A stretch of DNA of 64,000 bases from Tubiluchus corallicola (GCA_030141605.1 JAQGDQ010000066.1:372001-436000); one strand, 5' to 3'. Positions 1 through 14,145 are shown, counted from the first letter of the stretch. Numbers and translations are program-made. Notes: generated by a model from the sequence alone, not told the origin.

Positions 1-798
1 TTCATTATCACAATTTCGCTTAAGATTATATATATAGCAATAAGCCAATTATTTGGTTCAAAAAAATTGTGGCGATGGTACATTCTGTTTAAAGTTTTTA
101 AAATATGCGTTGGTTCAAAAAGTTGGGGTACATTCATTTTCGAGTTCTTTTTTTGATACGCGTTGGTGCAAAAGTCGTGATCTTTTTAAAGCTTTTTATA
201 ACTATATACTGGTTGATAGTGAGCTATATAAGCTTGATGTCTTACTGATGACAACATGCAGAAATCGTCCAAAGATTATTTATTAACCTTTAAATTTTAA
301 TGTGAAAAATAGATAAATCGAATCGAAATTGTGTATTTTATAAGTCCTTTTAATATGGCATAATTTTTTGGCAAACTCCGCATCAATGGCGTCGGAACAT
401 CCCTCACCTATTACATTAACTTTTTTAACTTTTAACTTTTATTTTTCATTCCACCACATCACAATTTGGAAACATTATGCATGTAATTGTATTTGTGGTT
501 TACATGCCAAAAACGCTGCAAAACGTACAGATCGTCCAGACCATTAACATAAATAGCATATAAAGTAGATCGATGATGACAAGTGGTGATGAACATTAAA
601 TGATCAAACTATACAGGATGTTAACTATTAATACTATTACTCTACAGGATTTTACGTATGATTGAAGTACAAACATGCTCAACCTGAAGTGAAATAATTA
701 TATAACAGGCCTGGGATCAACTTAATTAAAGATGAAAACTTTTGTTAATAAGTCATCGAAGGTGGCAAACACGTAACATTAGCTTTCTGTCATCTCAC
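1..798 (-). other. Intron of the SLC28-like gene, cut by the window edge
   Basis: The donor GTGAGA at 798 begins an intron that must continue past base 1, because the next conserved block of the transporter is not found here. I see no other exon, RNA gene or structured repeat in this stretch. Confidence 0.6.
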
Positions 799-3700
799 CT
801 GCCCAATAAATATATTTCCAGCTGCATTCAATGATTCAGCTGCTGTGGTTTCCATGGTAAACTGCATCAGCCAGGCGACTTTTTTGATGACGACTTGCAT
901 CACTCCCATATAGTAGAGGACGGAAATGACGGAACTGAAATACACCACCACCGGAAGTACCTACAAAAAGAATAGAAAATTTTATTTTCACGACTTATAG
1001 CTAAAGACAAACAACTTTAAGATATTGTTAGGTAGCCTACCCTCTACAAACTACTATTACAATTGGTAGTGCAGATAAATACAAATCAACAAAAATTAAA
1101 ATCAAAGGCCGATTTTACCATTTGGTGTTAACAACCTGCGCAGAACTGTGAACCTGCAGTTATTTCCAGATGTAGGTCTCACGCATTCAGTACAATAGTC
1201 AGTGATATTAGTACTAAATATCGAGTACTAAATAGCACTCTAACAATACAAGAAAAAGAAGAATAATGTTAGGCCTACAATAAAAAATACGCCAGGTAAA
1301 ATTTGTGTCAGATTTTTAAAGGGTTGTCATGCAAAGAGGAAAACGGTCTGTGAAGAATGTTAGCAACTAATAGGCAATGCACACTTTTGGAAAGTTTAGT
1401 AAAGTAATTTGTGTTACTTCCTAGTCAAAAACTTAGGGTCGATATTACGGTTCTCACATGCGGACAAACTCACCAAAAATATCGCCCCTCCGTGAATGAC
1501 ATTGTTCTTGAAATCCTTGCAAAATAATAAAGACCCGGTGTATAGGAGATTTGTAAAGAGCACTAATGTTCAACATAATAGGACACAAGTAGTTATAAGG
1601 ATGACACCAAGAGAAAATAAAACCCAGAACTGCGTTTTTATGAGCGAAACTGTAGTAAAATTGTGTCTCTTGTGTTAGTGGAAAATATCTAAATATACGT
1701 AATACAGAGGAAGTGTAATAGAGCGCATGTGCATTATCTTGAAACATTAACTTTGCAGTAAAATGCATGCAAAGCGTTAGTGATTTAACTAATGTATACG
1801 CCCACCAAGATCACTTGTATTTCACAAAAAATTTGCACAAATTCGTTTCGAATCAAAGGGTTAATCTGGAGCTAATCTGGATTAACTTTCATTATTCTAT
1901 ATAATGTAGTGTGTCTGTGCCATCTGGGGTGTACTATCAACTCTTTTTATGTTGCAAGGAATACTCATACGTGTACATTCACCTGAATGTCAGTTATCCA
2001 GATTTTCTAACTACTTACAGCAAAGGCAAAGTTGGTGAGCACTTTTTCGACGTTGTCGTCTTCGTCCAACTGAAACTCCCCAAATACGAATTTGGCACCT
2101 GCATCAGTGAAGGCTAGGAAAATGGTGACTTTATCTCCTAGCCATGTAAAAACAAGATTACCAACGTAGGTTCGCAGAATAAGCAGAGCGAAGATGAACT
2201 GTAGTCCCAGCCCCCATAAAACGGGTCTCCACCTAACCTGTTTAATAAATTATTGTTAATACTACCATGTTTAAATAAGGCAATAAAAACTATGTATAAT
2301 AATCATCATCGTACATTACCAATATAACCAATTTTTGAAAACGATACAATAATCATGAATGCAATAGATGACCATGTAATTCTGAATACATTTTTCCTCC
2401 CATAGGCCTACTAGCAGCATTACAGGTGACCACTTTAGTCTGTTTTGTTCATTTATAACAATGAAATGCCTTACTAAACGTCTAGTTATAACAATGGCTT
2501 TAGCTTCAAACCCTGTTCCTATGGTTTATCAGTGTACATTACAAAACTAAAACAATAGTTCAAATAATCAACGTACATTTTCTGTATTTTCAATATAAAT
2601 AATTTAAAAAATACGAATCAGTAGAGCAAAATACGAGCATTCAATGTGCGTTATCAATATTTTTGAAAAACAAAACTACAATCGTCACGAGTTTTCCGGC
2701 CAATTAAAACTCTTCCGTTCGTGACTTTTGTGCCATAAGTAACCTTTTACGTAACTTGCTACATATGTGCTGAATTTTACATACCGAGTTTTATGAACTT
2801 TGTAAATATCATTTGTATATAGCTATCTTGATATTAAATTGTAGTGTCACCTGTTAACTATTTTTTTACAAATACTAATACCGGGTCATATGGCCAAGCT
2901 GTCGATTTTAGATTAGGGTTACCTCAATGTCAGAATTAAAACGAGCGTTAAGTCTGCAGCAACATGTATAATAATCTTGCAGAAATAAGCTCATGTTTGC
3001 GCTACTGCTAATCTGTGTGTAGCTTTAGGCCTACTGCTTGTTGTCATTGAAATTTATCATAAAAAAAGTTACCGAGAGCGTAGATTTGTTGTCAATTACT
3101 TAACAACAAAAGTTGGAAATTTAGTGTCTAAGAATTGCAGGAATTTTGCTGAAGGATATACGAGGACAATGAGCCTTATGTTCGACCTGTTACACTAAGA
3201 CTTCTCCCAAATGTTGAGTACCTAGCCCTGTAAACGTTAACTAGCCATTATCACACAAAATATTCCTTCCAAGTTTTTATGAGCGTCGTAAAGTCACAGT
3301 CAGACAATTACATAAAGGATGATTCAACATAACACACCCGAGGAAAAACTATTGTATTCCTTTAGAACGTTGTTAGCCATAAACTGCAACGAAGATTTCT
3401 AGGTGGTCGGGCAGTATTAGCGTGCTTGGCTTGCAGAAATGGTTAGTAATGATCATGTCACTAAATTTATTTGTAGATGGATATAAAAAAGTTCGTGGAA
3501 CTTGTTTCTATTTTATAAAGTTTTGTTGTTTTCTCAGTTGTAGTATTTGTTTGTTTGTTTACTTGGTAGCTTTCATTTTATACATTTGTTTTGGGTAGTT
3601 ATTCTGTAGATTCAAATATGAAAATCACCTCTTTAATAAAATTCAGTTCAATTTTAATTAGTACTACACTAGAAAGTACTAGAAAGTATTTTTGAAAACG

Positions 3701-5856
3701 CTTCAACTTGTTCAATATGGCATTACTGCTAACTTTAGAAAAAGAAAACGGAAATTTGACATATTTAGCAACAAGGATAATAGATCAAATTTCCATTAGT
3801 TTTACTTTAGGTTGCAGTTTACGTAAAAACCACGGTCAGAAGTCTACAAAGTTAAACAAATAGTAAAAACAATACACTTGATTTGGCGCCATCTATGACT
3901 GCACGTACAAACAAAATGCATTTACCCATCTTGACATGGTGATATGAGTCTCTTGTGACATACTTACGTGTGAGGGGTGTCTGGAAAAGACGAAACAAAA
4001 CAAGCAAAGAGTAAATAGTCCAACAGCAGAAATGAGATTGTTTGGCCTCTCGTGTAAGCTCAAACCAGCAAACAATATAACAACAATCAATACGACCACA
4101 ACAGAATAAACCAACCTGGAAAAAATAAAATAACTATAATGATAGCCTTCAAAACAGGTTTACAAAAACTAAATAATTTAGTGGAATGAAAGAACTACAG
4201 TTTATTAACCGGCAGCTAGCTTTTTGTGCATGAAAATTATCGCTTATTGGATAGTAAGATGTGTTAAAGATAAACACAAGATAAAGGAAATAATCTTCTT
4301 TGTGAGATTCTTTGCATTTACTGTAATACCAAGTAAGATGAAATGAATGAAAATGAAACGAAGCTTTGAGGCTTCAACTAGTGAACAAAGAAACGACAAC
4401 AAAACGGGCAGGAAGGAGGAAACAAACTGGAGAGGGGAGAGATTTCTAGAATCAAAAGGATATACTCACTCCTGGTCATACTAACATAGTCCTACAAGTG
4501 CTTTTACTTTTGGGGACGGAGCTGTTTTGGAATCGGAATTATTTTTCAAACCGTATAGTGCTTAGAAATCTCCTGGGCCGATTATAGCTTTTTCTCTCTT
4601 ATATAGCCTACCCAAAATCTGTTAAGTGCAACGCAACGCAACGAAACGACAACATGAAATATCTAAATAACGTAAATTAACATAGCAACAATTAAACAAA
4701 TGTTAATACACACAAGCGATAATTTACAGTTTAAAACACTTACCATTTTAACCAATACCATTGTTTTTCAATCTTTTCCGCCATACGGTCCCATAGTTTA
4801 GTACAGGAAGCCTCGTATAATGGCTTAGTCTTATAATAAATGTATATAAGAACAACAAACACAGTGATACCAATGAGTTCTTTGATTCCCTTGGGCATAT
4901 AACCAAGTGGTTTCTTATAATGGCGCACATTGTACGCTATAGCCGCGAAAAAGTATATAAAATACAGAAGAAGCGCTATTATTCCTATAATTATCCATAT
5001 TGTCCGTTTGTTTTTCGTGTAAAAATCTGACACTGCATTGACCACTTTTCCAACACAGTTCGATTCCGGTTCCGGTGCGTCGTCCGGCTTACCGTGCTTC
5101 GGCTTTTCGTCTTCGTCCATTGATAGGGCATAAGTATTTCCATCATCTTGCTTCGCCTAAAACAAAGAACAGGACTTGCTCACACCATGTACACACTCGT
5201 GACAAGGCGTTAGGTGAACTCTAATTTTTTGAATACAGGTTATTAAACTATTTCACAAAGTTCTAAAATCTTAACTGAATTGAAATACCGTTTTCTTACT
5301 GCATGACTTGTGTTTCATTGCCTAATCCTGGCTACATATCTAAATTTAAATTACGTCATGGTTTTCTAGACGGAGAAACCATATTACTAGGCTACGTCAT
5401 ATATAAAAAATAATCAATGAAAAATCGTGAAAATGAACACATAGCCCAGAAGTAAAATGTATGCGCAAATAAATATATGATTAAAGTTTGCCTTTTGCCC
5501 TATATCAAAAAAACTTTAAAAAATCTACTAGTTTCCAGATTTTGGAAGCAAAAAAGATCAAAATCCAATGTCTTTCTAGAAGGATTACATACGTATTCAG
5601 GTTCAACAGCTCCACGGTAAACATGATCTGCTTCTATAGATTCGTTTAATTTCGTATCCAATCCGGAATCTATCGATTTATTGTGATCGGCTCCATTCTG
5701 CTGGTGATGTTCTGGGCCACTCCTTTCATCTAGGTTATCATAATCCGGAGGAGCCGCTTCAGTGGGTTGATCAGATCCCGGCCTCTCCCCCGCCTCCTCT
5801 TCAAACGCCGGATTGTCGTAAACTTTCGATGCATCTTTTTTGTCTCCTTCCGGCAT
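799..5856 (-). CDS. SLC28: Concentrative (Na+-coupled) nucleoside transporter, SLC28 family, N-terminal half (3' end outside window)
   Basis: Plasma-membrane symporter that drives nucleosides into cells with the sodium gradient. Five exons on the minus strand join in phase: 5856-5593, 5156-4744, 4115-3968, 2237-2019 and 960-799. All have GT donors and AG acceptors, for example GTATGT and GTAAGT. The ATG at 5856 opens an 88-residue acidic cytosolic exon containing YDNPAFE. Exon 2 carries two membrane segments (WIIIGIIALLLYFIYFFAA and ITVFVVLIYIYY). Exon 3 has the family signature around SRHPSH, exon 4 reads WGLGLQF, ILRT, WLGDKV and FVFGE, and exon 5 reads VISVLYYMG and AGNIFIGQ. These match the start of the CNT transport domain of vertebrate SLC28A1-3. 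The last exon stops just before the expected TEAPLL motif, so the catalytic C-terminal half lies before base 1. Which SLC28 paralogue it is cannot be settled, hence the family symbol. Confidence 0.93.
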
Positions 5857-8131
5857 AATTAGAAACGACTAGGTGTGAAATCTGCAACACTGAAAAAGTT
5901 GTTTTTTCTCGAGTGCATTACCTCATCACAAGTTTTAAAGCAAACACATCTTCGCCAATTGCAGCCAATTTTCATGTTCATTAGATTGGAAAATGTAGGA
6001 AAACATTTACAGTATAACACGTGTGCAGAAATAATTGTATTAGCACAAGAGTACGACTTCGCTATGCTTTTGAAAATGAATATAGAGATGCTATAATAAT
6101 AGTCAAATTGCTGGATTAGAACACTGTTTAAAGTGTGTATTTGTACAATTTAATTTCAAAAATAAATGATATTGCAGTCAAGGAATTAATAAATTTAAAA
6201 CCAATAAAGCATATAATGAATAGCAATTTATCCGACGTCTATTTGTTGAAGAAAGGAAGTGATTCACCCACTGAACCTGGGATTTGTACTTGAGTCCTAG
6301 TGGACCTAGTGCAACAGTACTTGCTCTGTTTGCCTTGTTATCATGGCTCTCTGCTGAGAAAGCTGATTTGAATTCTCATCATCACAGCACACACTCAATC
6401 AGGCCCCAAACTAACTACGTTGGTCTCAGTAAAGGTGTAAACATTGGCCCTATGGGGCAAAAAGTAACATCTTTCATGATGTAACCCTGACCATTGATTT
6501 TTGAACCCAAATAGCTTTTGGTTTCCAGGTCTTGCCCAGGCTGAACATTGGTGATAATAGCTTCATCTGTTTAAATGTCATTGTGCTGACAGACACACAA
6601 ATGAACACACACACAGGTGATTAAAAACATTATGATGCAATTATTACCATCGGCGTGCTTGTGTAATTAAGCGAATGACAAAAATTCACTAATGGATGGT
6701 ATAACTGTTCCTAAAAATTAACAAACATACAAGTTTAAATTCGAATATAATTAGCATAAATATTTCTGATACATTAACATTGGTTGGTTTCTTTGATTAA
6801 TAAGTTAATTGTGTGTTTAATTAGTATCTATTGTAAGCCATTATTTTTATTAATTTCAGGGTACCAAAAATCACCATCCATTATATGCCATTACTAAGTT
6901 ATTACCAGTTAATTATCTAATGAATCCTTCACTTATTTTGAGAACATAAGTTATCGCTATATTATAAACAACTTCAAATAATTCGTAATAGTACCTTAGT
7001 AACTCAGTAACTTATAGTAAGTCTCATCAAAGAGCATGCTTAACATTAATCAATATTTTGTAAAATTATCTTTCCAAAAGAGCGCAAATTTGACGCTTCA
7101 ACAAGCAAGTTTATGGTTACCAAAAGAAAGTATACAGCATCAAAAAGTGCCACGTGATTTACCTTATCAATTGTTTAGCTAAAACTTAGTCCTTACTCAA
7201 TCACATGCGAGACTTTTTGCCATTTTAAGCTCGATGGGTGCTCTTATCACAAACGTTAGGTGTCTTCTTTGGAGAAAAATAAAATAGCTTTAAGATTTAT
7301 TTGCCGTGGAATAATTCAACACCACAAACGCTGCTATTTTTTGCCAAAACTGTTTACATTGCTCTGTAATTTTTATTCATTGGCAAAATTAAATCGTTGT
7401 TTTTCTTAATTTAGAGGTCACCTCAAACCGATTTCATTGAAAAACAAATTCAGTTGTCCATAACGTCTCCACTTCTTGTACATTTTAAGAAAAAGTTAAG
7501 TCATTAAAAATTTCTGCGTTTTGAATCGATTTAAGCTACTTAAAACCGGTTTCTGTAACCAGGGGAAGGCCGCATATACTCGTATCAAGTAAAGAGATTA
7601 TTATGAAACGTAAATTGAAAGTTTGCGCTTTTGCCCAGCCTCTTTTTGTTATCTGTTATTATCTACATAGTTCCAAAATTGTAACTACTATTTGTTATTT
7701 GGAAAACCTATCCTCGCTACTTTAAAAACCATTTAGATCATTTTTGACAAAATCAGCAAAACAGGCTTGTTTGAGGGTAGGCCTATGTACATAAAGGGCG
7801 TCTGGTCTGCAGTGTAAGCAGTTGTCCTATAAACATATATACTTGCAAAAATCATTTCTTAGGAAACTTTTAATAAATCCTAGAATAAACAGCAGCTTTA
7901 TTTTAGCGCGCAGATCTATAGTAAGTGTAAAAGAGTTATTAGAGATTTAATATTCCTGTTAAGAGTGATTACAAATTTTACGAAATAAAGTTTCTTTTCC
8001 CGCTCAGTAATTGCTCGGCAGTTGATACAGATTTAAACTAATGCAGCTTTGCGGCTTACAATTAAATAGACATTCGTTTTTAAAATTTTCTTTTCCTAGT
8101 CACTGGTCAGCCGATGGCACCTGAGCACATT
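5857..8131. other. Intergenic stretch upstream of SLC28, no gene seen
   Basis: This stretch should contain the promoter and 5' leader of the minus-strand transporter gene. No further coding exon, RNA gene or clear core promoter element could be recognised. The sequence is AT-rich with stops in every frame. Confidence 0.5.
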
Positions 8132-8373
8132 ACACCTTATCCATAATTCTGCACCATTACTACCACCTTATGCATAATGCTGCACCATTACTACCACCTT
8201 ATGCATAATGCTGCACCATTACTACCACCTTATGCATAATGCTGCACCATTACTTCCACCTTATGCATAATGCTGCACCATTACTACCACGTTATGCATA
8301 ATGCTACACAATTACTACCATGCTATACATAATGCTACACCATTATTGCCACGTTATGCATAATGCTACACTG
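8132..8373. repeat. 31-bp tandem repeat, about 7.7 copies
   Basis: The unit contains CACCTTATGCATAATGCTG followed by CACCATTACTAC. Copies in the centre are nearly identical; the first and the last two or three carry more substitutions, such as ACGTTATGC and TGCTATACAT. Each unit has the short palindrome ATGCAT. Confidence 0.95.
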
Positions 8374-8565
8374 ATTAAATACCAATACTGTATACAAAAC
8401 CTGTTTCCCGATCTATACCTGAAGTTATTATAAAACTAATTAAAACTATCATATACCTGCACGTTCTCTACCCTTTGTGTAGAGACTGTTATAGCCTATA
8501 TCTGGATCCACAGTGTGTAAAGTAAGTAACTGCCGTAGGGTTTGACTGACGTAGCCCCTTGCTAA

Positions 8566-9080
8566 CGTAAACTTTGTCAACAGAAAATATTGATTAAATA
8601 AGCTACAAATGCCACAAAGTTTAGTGTTTGTGAAGTTGTTCGCAGCAGAGCTTTGCCACAGAAATTCAGGTTTCAAAACATTGACTTTAATGCCCATTTA
8701 GAGAGGTTTTAGAAACACATGTTGTGCTTTACATTTGAATTTGTTACTGCTTAGACATATTCAGAACGTAATACGGCAATGGTGAAACTATCAAATGTTG
8801 GTAGGTAAAATTCGTAATAGCAATTGCAGTATTCGATAATTTCACAATTAATGTATTACGTTTTGAATATGTCTAAGTATATTGAGCATAACAAATTCAA
8901 ATAAAAAAGCAAAATATGTATTTCTAAAAGCTCTTTGCATTGGCATTAAAGTTAATATTGTGAAACATGAATTTCTGTGGTAAAGCTCTGCTGCTCCGTT
9001 GACACTTCACAAACACTAAATTTTGTGGCGTTTGTAGTTTATTTAATGAACATTTGTCTGTTGGCAAAGTGTACGTGAAG
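8566..9080. mobile_element. Fold-back (long inverted repeat) element, ~230-bp arms
   Basis: The sequence from about 8566 to 8790 is repeated in reverse complement at about 8838-9080. Matching blocks include GACATATTCAGAACGTAATAC (8753 on) against GTATTACGTTTTGAATATGTC (8853 on), and the CAGAGCTTTGCCACAGAAAT and CAAACACTAAA segments. The arms have diverged by many single changes and small gaps around a ~45-bp loop. There is no coding capacity, so this looks like an old non-autonomous fold-back DNA transposon. The exact ends and target duplication were not resolved. Confidence 0.8.
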
Positions 9081-12000
9081 TTTTAGAAAGCTGGAATTTT
9101 TAAGGGCCCGAGATAGGAGACCTCACAATGCGTAAATGCTTATAAAACAATGAAATTTAACTCGAAGTCTGTGAGGAGTTGAACAGCAATCGAAAAAGTG
9201 ACCGATGTCTAGTGTCCTTAACCCTTTGACAGAGAACATTGTGCACCACGCCACGTTCAAGACCCTACCCCAGTTTCTATCCTGCAAGTTTCGCGTGTCT
9301 AGCCTTCTGCGTTTGTATGTTAACATGAAATAAAAATGGATGCCCTAATTTTCACATACTGGCTAATGTCTCGGTCCTTTAGATAATTCAAGTTTTACCA
9401 TTGTCTGAGCCCCTAACCCAACTCCAGATCATCCAGGTGTCTTACTCAGCAAGTTCGCAACTCTAGTTACTACAGTTTTAGAGTTATCCAATGTTATGCA
9501 TTTAGGCTCCTATCTGTGGCCCTTAAAAATCTTATCTTTATAAAATTAGCAGAACATCAGTTTAAGTTATAAATAAAACCAAAGCCAATTTGCTGCGTAT
9601 CAAATGTGGTCCAGATTCTGAGGGAAATGAAATCAAAAAGCAAGTTTTGTCTCCTCAATACCGATATTTTTGTTTGCCAAGCTGCCAAATTGTTTAGTAT
9701 AACTACTTATAATAACTGCGCTTAGCGGTTGGCAGGTCGTTTGAAATAACTCCCCGTATGTACGAGTCTCAAGAATTTTTTAAGCTTCAATTAAAAGAAG
9801 AAGCGCGTCTATAATTACATCTGATTACTCTGAGACACTTCGTAAGCTTGATCTATACACTTGTCAGTTTGCATTTGTGTCGAAGATGCAATTAATCCAT
9901 CAACAAAGAATTTTTCGCTTTCTCAGACCTCACATCAAAAGTGATTTTAGCAGAATTTAATTACAAGCAAATACTTTATCATTGTTAATCACATATTTTG
10001 ACTTTTATCAAACAATTGAGACCACAAACGTTGAACTATACGTATTGAAACTGAGAAAAAGCATTTTTCTGCGTTTTAAGATCAAACATGACTTATATAG
10101 GTCAGACTTATGGGTCAGTATTCTCACGTGTATTACGAAAAGTAACACATCAATAATCAGGGTCAAAACCAATATTTTGTGAGACTTCAGTGCTTACAGT
10201 CGCCTGAGGTCAAACGATAAACACAAGGCGGTTCTTTGAGATGAGAAAATAGTTCTGCATTACGAGGAATTTCACTACAACATGAGACATGTCACGGTAC
10301 GTCATACTCATTACAACTAAATATTAGCTATAAATAACAATTTCATAGAAATGTATGAAAACTTAGAATAAAGGTGTCGACATTACTTTGAATAAGTAAA
10401 TTTAGTTTTAAAAAAGTTACAGTAATACAAACATTTAAAGGAACGAATTACTAATGTATACATACATTTTCAGAACAGGCTGAGCAATGGAAATGATTAG
10501 CTAAGAACTGTACTGAAAATAAATATTTTTACTCAATATTTTAAAAAAAAATGTGGCTCGTTCATTTTGAGTTTGCATTTATGTGCAGTCAAAGGTTTCT
10601 TCTTCTGAGCATAATAGTAATTACAAATAACTAGCTATCGCTTGGGAGTAACATGAAAGCTAGACGAACCGAAATACTCAAACTAAAAAGTATTGGGTTC
10701 ACTCTTGTAATAACGTATACAAATGGTCCATTCCGGTTAACCTACTTAAAGTTTAGCAATTAACAATTAAAAGTGAATACTAATCAACTAAGGGACAAAA
10801 AATTGTATTCCAAGTGACAGGCTATCGACAAGTAGTAATTTGCAGAATTACAAAATTAGAAAAATTGACATTGACAAAAAGGTAAGATAACGTATAATTA
10901 ACACAACAGAAACATTAAAATTGATTTAATCACTAGTATTTTAATATCAATTAAAATGCTGTTAATTTAAAAAAAAATGTCTGCCTTTCGAGGTAGATTT
11001 AACACGACAAAGTCAAACTCAATAGTTTCCTCAAATAAAAAAGCTACATTCGCTATGCTTAAAACCAATATCCAAATTTTCAAACTGAATATAACTTACT
11101 ATTATAAGGTTACAAAAAACTACAGAGTACAAACTGTAGTTAGTCGAATTTTATTCTCCACTATTTGCCATGTCATATGTATATTCTTCATTATAAAGAC
11201 GTTACGTTTTCATGTCATATTATATCGATCATTCTTGGAACAGAAGTAGTGATGAATCAATATATGGTATCAAGTTTCTTTTAGGAAAAGCGACATTTAG
11301 ACCTACCTGCGTGAGATTTAGTTATAATCCTGCCGCTTGAGTGATGTTTCAAGAAAACCAAACTCAGTGCATGTGTGAATGTACAGCACCATAAAACAGA
11401 AAAAGAAAATACTAGTAGAATAAACTTACTGACCTCATCCAACACTAAACACCTGTATTACCTGTGCATACCTGGGAAAACGGCTTGTTTAAGGTGTTTC
11501 GATGCGCTTGAGTAGAACACCGGATCTTTTTGAAACGTGTCATCATTGGATGTCTTGCTGTGACGTAGGCAGCGTTTGATTGCTCGTTAGCTGAGTGGGC
11601 GAATATTATTCGTCCGAAATCCGGATTATTTGTGCTGTATTTTATTAGAAAAACGTACCCAAAACATGTAATTACTAAGCTTTGGTGAGTCACACACTGA
11701 ATTTTTTGGCTACTGACACAACTGATGTAGGTAACTATATAGATATCTCATATGTTACCATCAGTGATTTAAACATCAACATGAATTAAATTAGTTAGCT
11801 AATTTGTTAATTTATTGGCAATGGTAATAAATACACTACAACAAATAATAGAGCAAAGAGATCACATTTAAGTCCATTTTCGGGCTTTAAAATTAAAAAT
11901 ACTTATATTATTAATTTGTGTAATTTTCAATGTGTTTGCGAAGATGACTAACAAGTCGCAAAATTATATTCAACTTAGCAATGTGATATTTTTAATGTAC

Positions 12001-12417
12001 GTCGATAGTCTACCTGATTATTTATTGAACTTTCGGGCATGACTAGTGGAAAGCCTTAAAGTTAAAACAGGTTGTTTGAAGATTTTGCGATTTTCTTCAC
12101 AAAATTTTCCAAAACAACGCAACTTGAGAAAAACTACAAAACTGCGTCACTTTAGCAAAAAAAAGGCATATAATAAATGTGCTCAGTACATAGAATAAAA
12201 TTTATTTGGTCTGCTTCTTACTCATCTGGTATCAGTACCTATACCACTAGCACACCAACCCTGATAAATTTTGTGAAATGCAAAACCTAATTATTTTTAC
12301 ATTTTACATTCCATTAAACTCGTGTGAATAATTGCCGATTAGAAAAGGTTACTTGTCTCAACATTTTTGTTCAGAAATTCATCCTAATAAGCCTGTTTGC
12401 TGGGCAGCGCACAGCAG
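9081..12417. other. Intergenic stretch downstream of the collagen gene, no gene seen
   Basis: No coding exon or RNA gene could be supported. A TTAACCCTTTG at 9218 resembles the end of a piggyBac-type element, but no partner end was found. The short open frames near 9.1-9.3, 10.0, 11.0 and 11.4-11.7 kb have no recognisable protein features. Confidence 0.45.
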
Positions 12418-12419
12418 CA

Positions 12420-12425
12420 TTTATT
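12420..12425 (-). terminator. Poly(A) signal AATAAA of the TSPN-collagen gene
   Basis: On the minus strand AATAAA lies about 72 bases beyond the stop codon at 12497. This supports exon 8 being the last exon. Confidence 0.6.
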
Positions 12426-12496
12426 TAGTGCGAAAATTTGTTTTGATCATACAAAAGATGGCAGCACCAGCTATGCGGAATTTACTCAAAATCAGT

Positions 12497-13916
12497 TCAA
12501 TAAATTTTCTTTCGTGTAGTTCCACCATGTTGCATGGTGTTCATCCCTATAAGATGACTAAAGTAGTTACAGTAATCACAATATCCAGGCGAGCGCCTAG
12601 GAGGGCGTCCTAGAGTAGCAGTTCTACAAACACCTTGTTCACCTTTCTGTCCAACTGGTCCTCTAAGACCTCGCGGACCTGCTGGACCTGGTGGCCCCCT
12701 TTTACCCTCTACGCTCTCTCCTTGGGGTCCTCGGTCTCCTTTCAGCCCTTGTAGTCCCGGCAGTCCTATAGATCCACGTTGACCAGGCAAACCCGGTAAT
12801 CCTTGTAGTCCTCTAGATCCACGTTGGCCGAGTGGTCCTGGTAACCCTTGCGGCCCTGGGGGTCCAGTTTGTTCTAGCAATCTTTGCATTTTTGTTAAAA
12901 CAACTTCCATTTTTTCTTCAACAATCTCCTCACATATGTTGATGATTTTAGCGACAAAGATGTCATCATTGCCCTGTAAAAATTTTAAATAACAAAGTCA
13001 CACAAATATATTAAACTTTCTTCCAAACGTCAAAGGCCTTAAGCCAATATCTTTACTCCTTCAGTCATCATGTATGATTAGACATTAAAGCTGTGATAAC
13101 AATGTACAACTAATAAAATAAAATGTGATTTCAAGTGCAAGGCGCAATAATTTAATCACAAAAATTAATGCAGCTATTAGTAGTATGGATCTTTATTGTA
13201 TAGTAGTATAAATACTTTTTTGACCATTCATTCAAAGGCAAATAACGAATGCTACTTAAAGTAATATAATTACTGTCAGACAGTAATATGGATATAGAAT
13301 ATGCAAAATACGACAGATCTTTTTCATTTAACTTACTTTTCTAGTTATATCTTTATTACCATTGTCATAGTTTTTGGTGCTGATCGTATTAGAATCACTT
13401 TTAGCTTTTCTTTTCGGCAAGTTTGCATGATTCCTTATTTGTCTTTCTGTACGTTTTTCCTAAACCAATGAACCAATGTCTTCATAACGAACTTGTTAAT
13501 TTAAAAAAACTAATGCAATAAACCGTTTTTCAGTTAATATTATAAGTAAGAATTTTCAAACTGCAAACATAGATTGTGTATTTGTAGTCATGCACCAGAA
13601 TCAGCATCATAAAATTTATGTGTAATATCACGCTACATCACTTGCTTCTCTGAAATTAGCTAAGAGTACCTAAGCTTTTTATGCAAACGTCGATACATGT
13701 ATACATAATAAAATAATTATTGAAAGAGATAAAAGATGATATACATCTTTTCCTAAAAACTTGATGGCAACACAAATTCTAATAGACATAGTAACGATAA
13801 GCAGTAATAACAACATGAATGGTGGTTTCAACGAAGATAATGATGGCGAAGGCCACGATGACAACAATGATGATGATTATGCTATTGTTGCTGATAATGA
13901 TGATGATGGTGCTGCT

Positions 13917-13960
<44 letters not shown>

Positions 13961-14145
13961 CGACGATGATGATAACGACGATGCTGATGATTATGCTGTT
14001 GTTGTTGATTCTTATGATAATTATGATAATGTTGATGACACTGTTGCTGCTGATAATGATGTTGATGGCGATGATAATGATGAGTATGATTATCATGACG
14101 ACGGCGACGATGACGATGGTGATGATGATGATGATGATGATGAAA

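Noticed and set aside
8132-8373. CRISPR-like repeat-spacer array
   Set aside because: The 31-bp units are contiguous with no unique spacers, and the DNA is eukaryotic.
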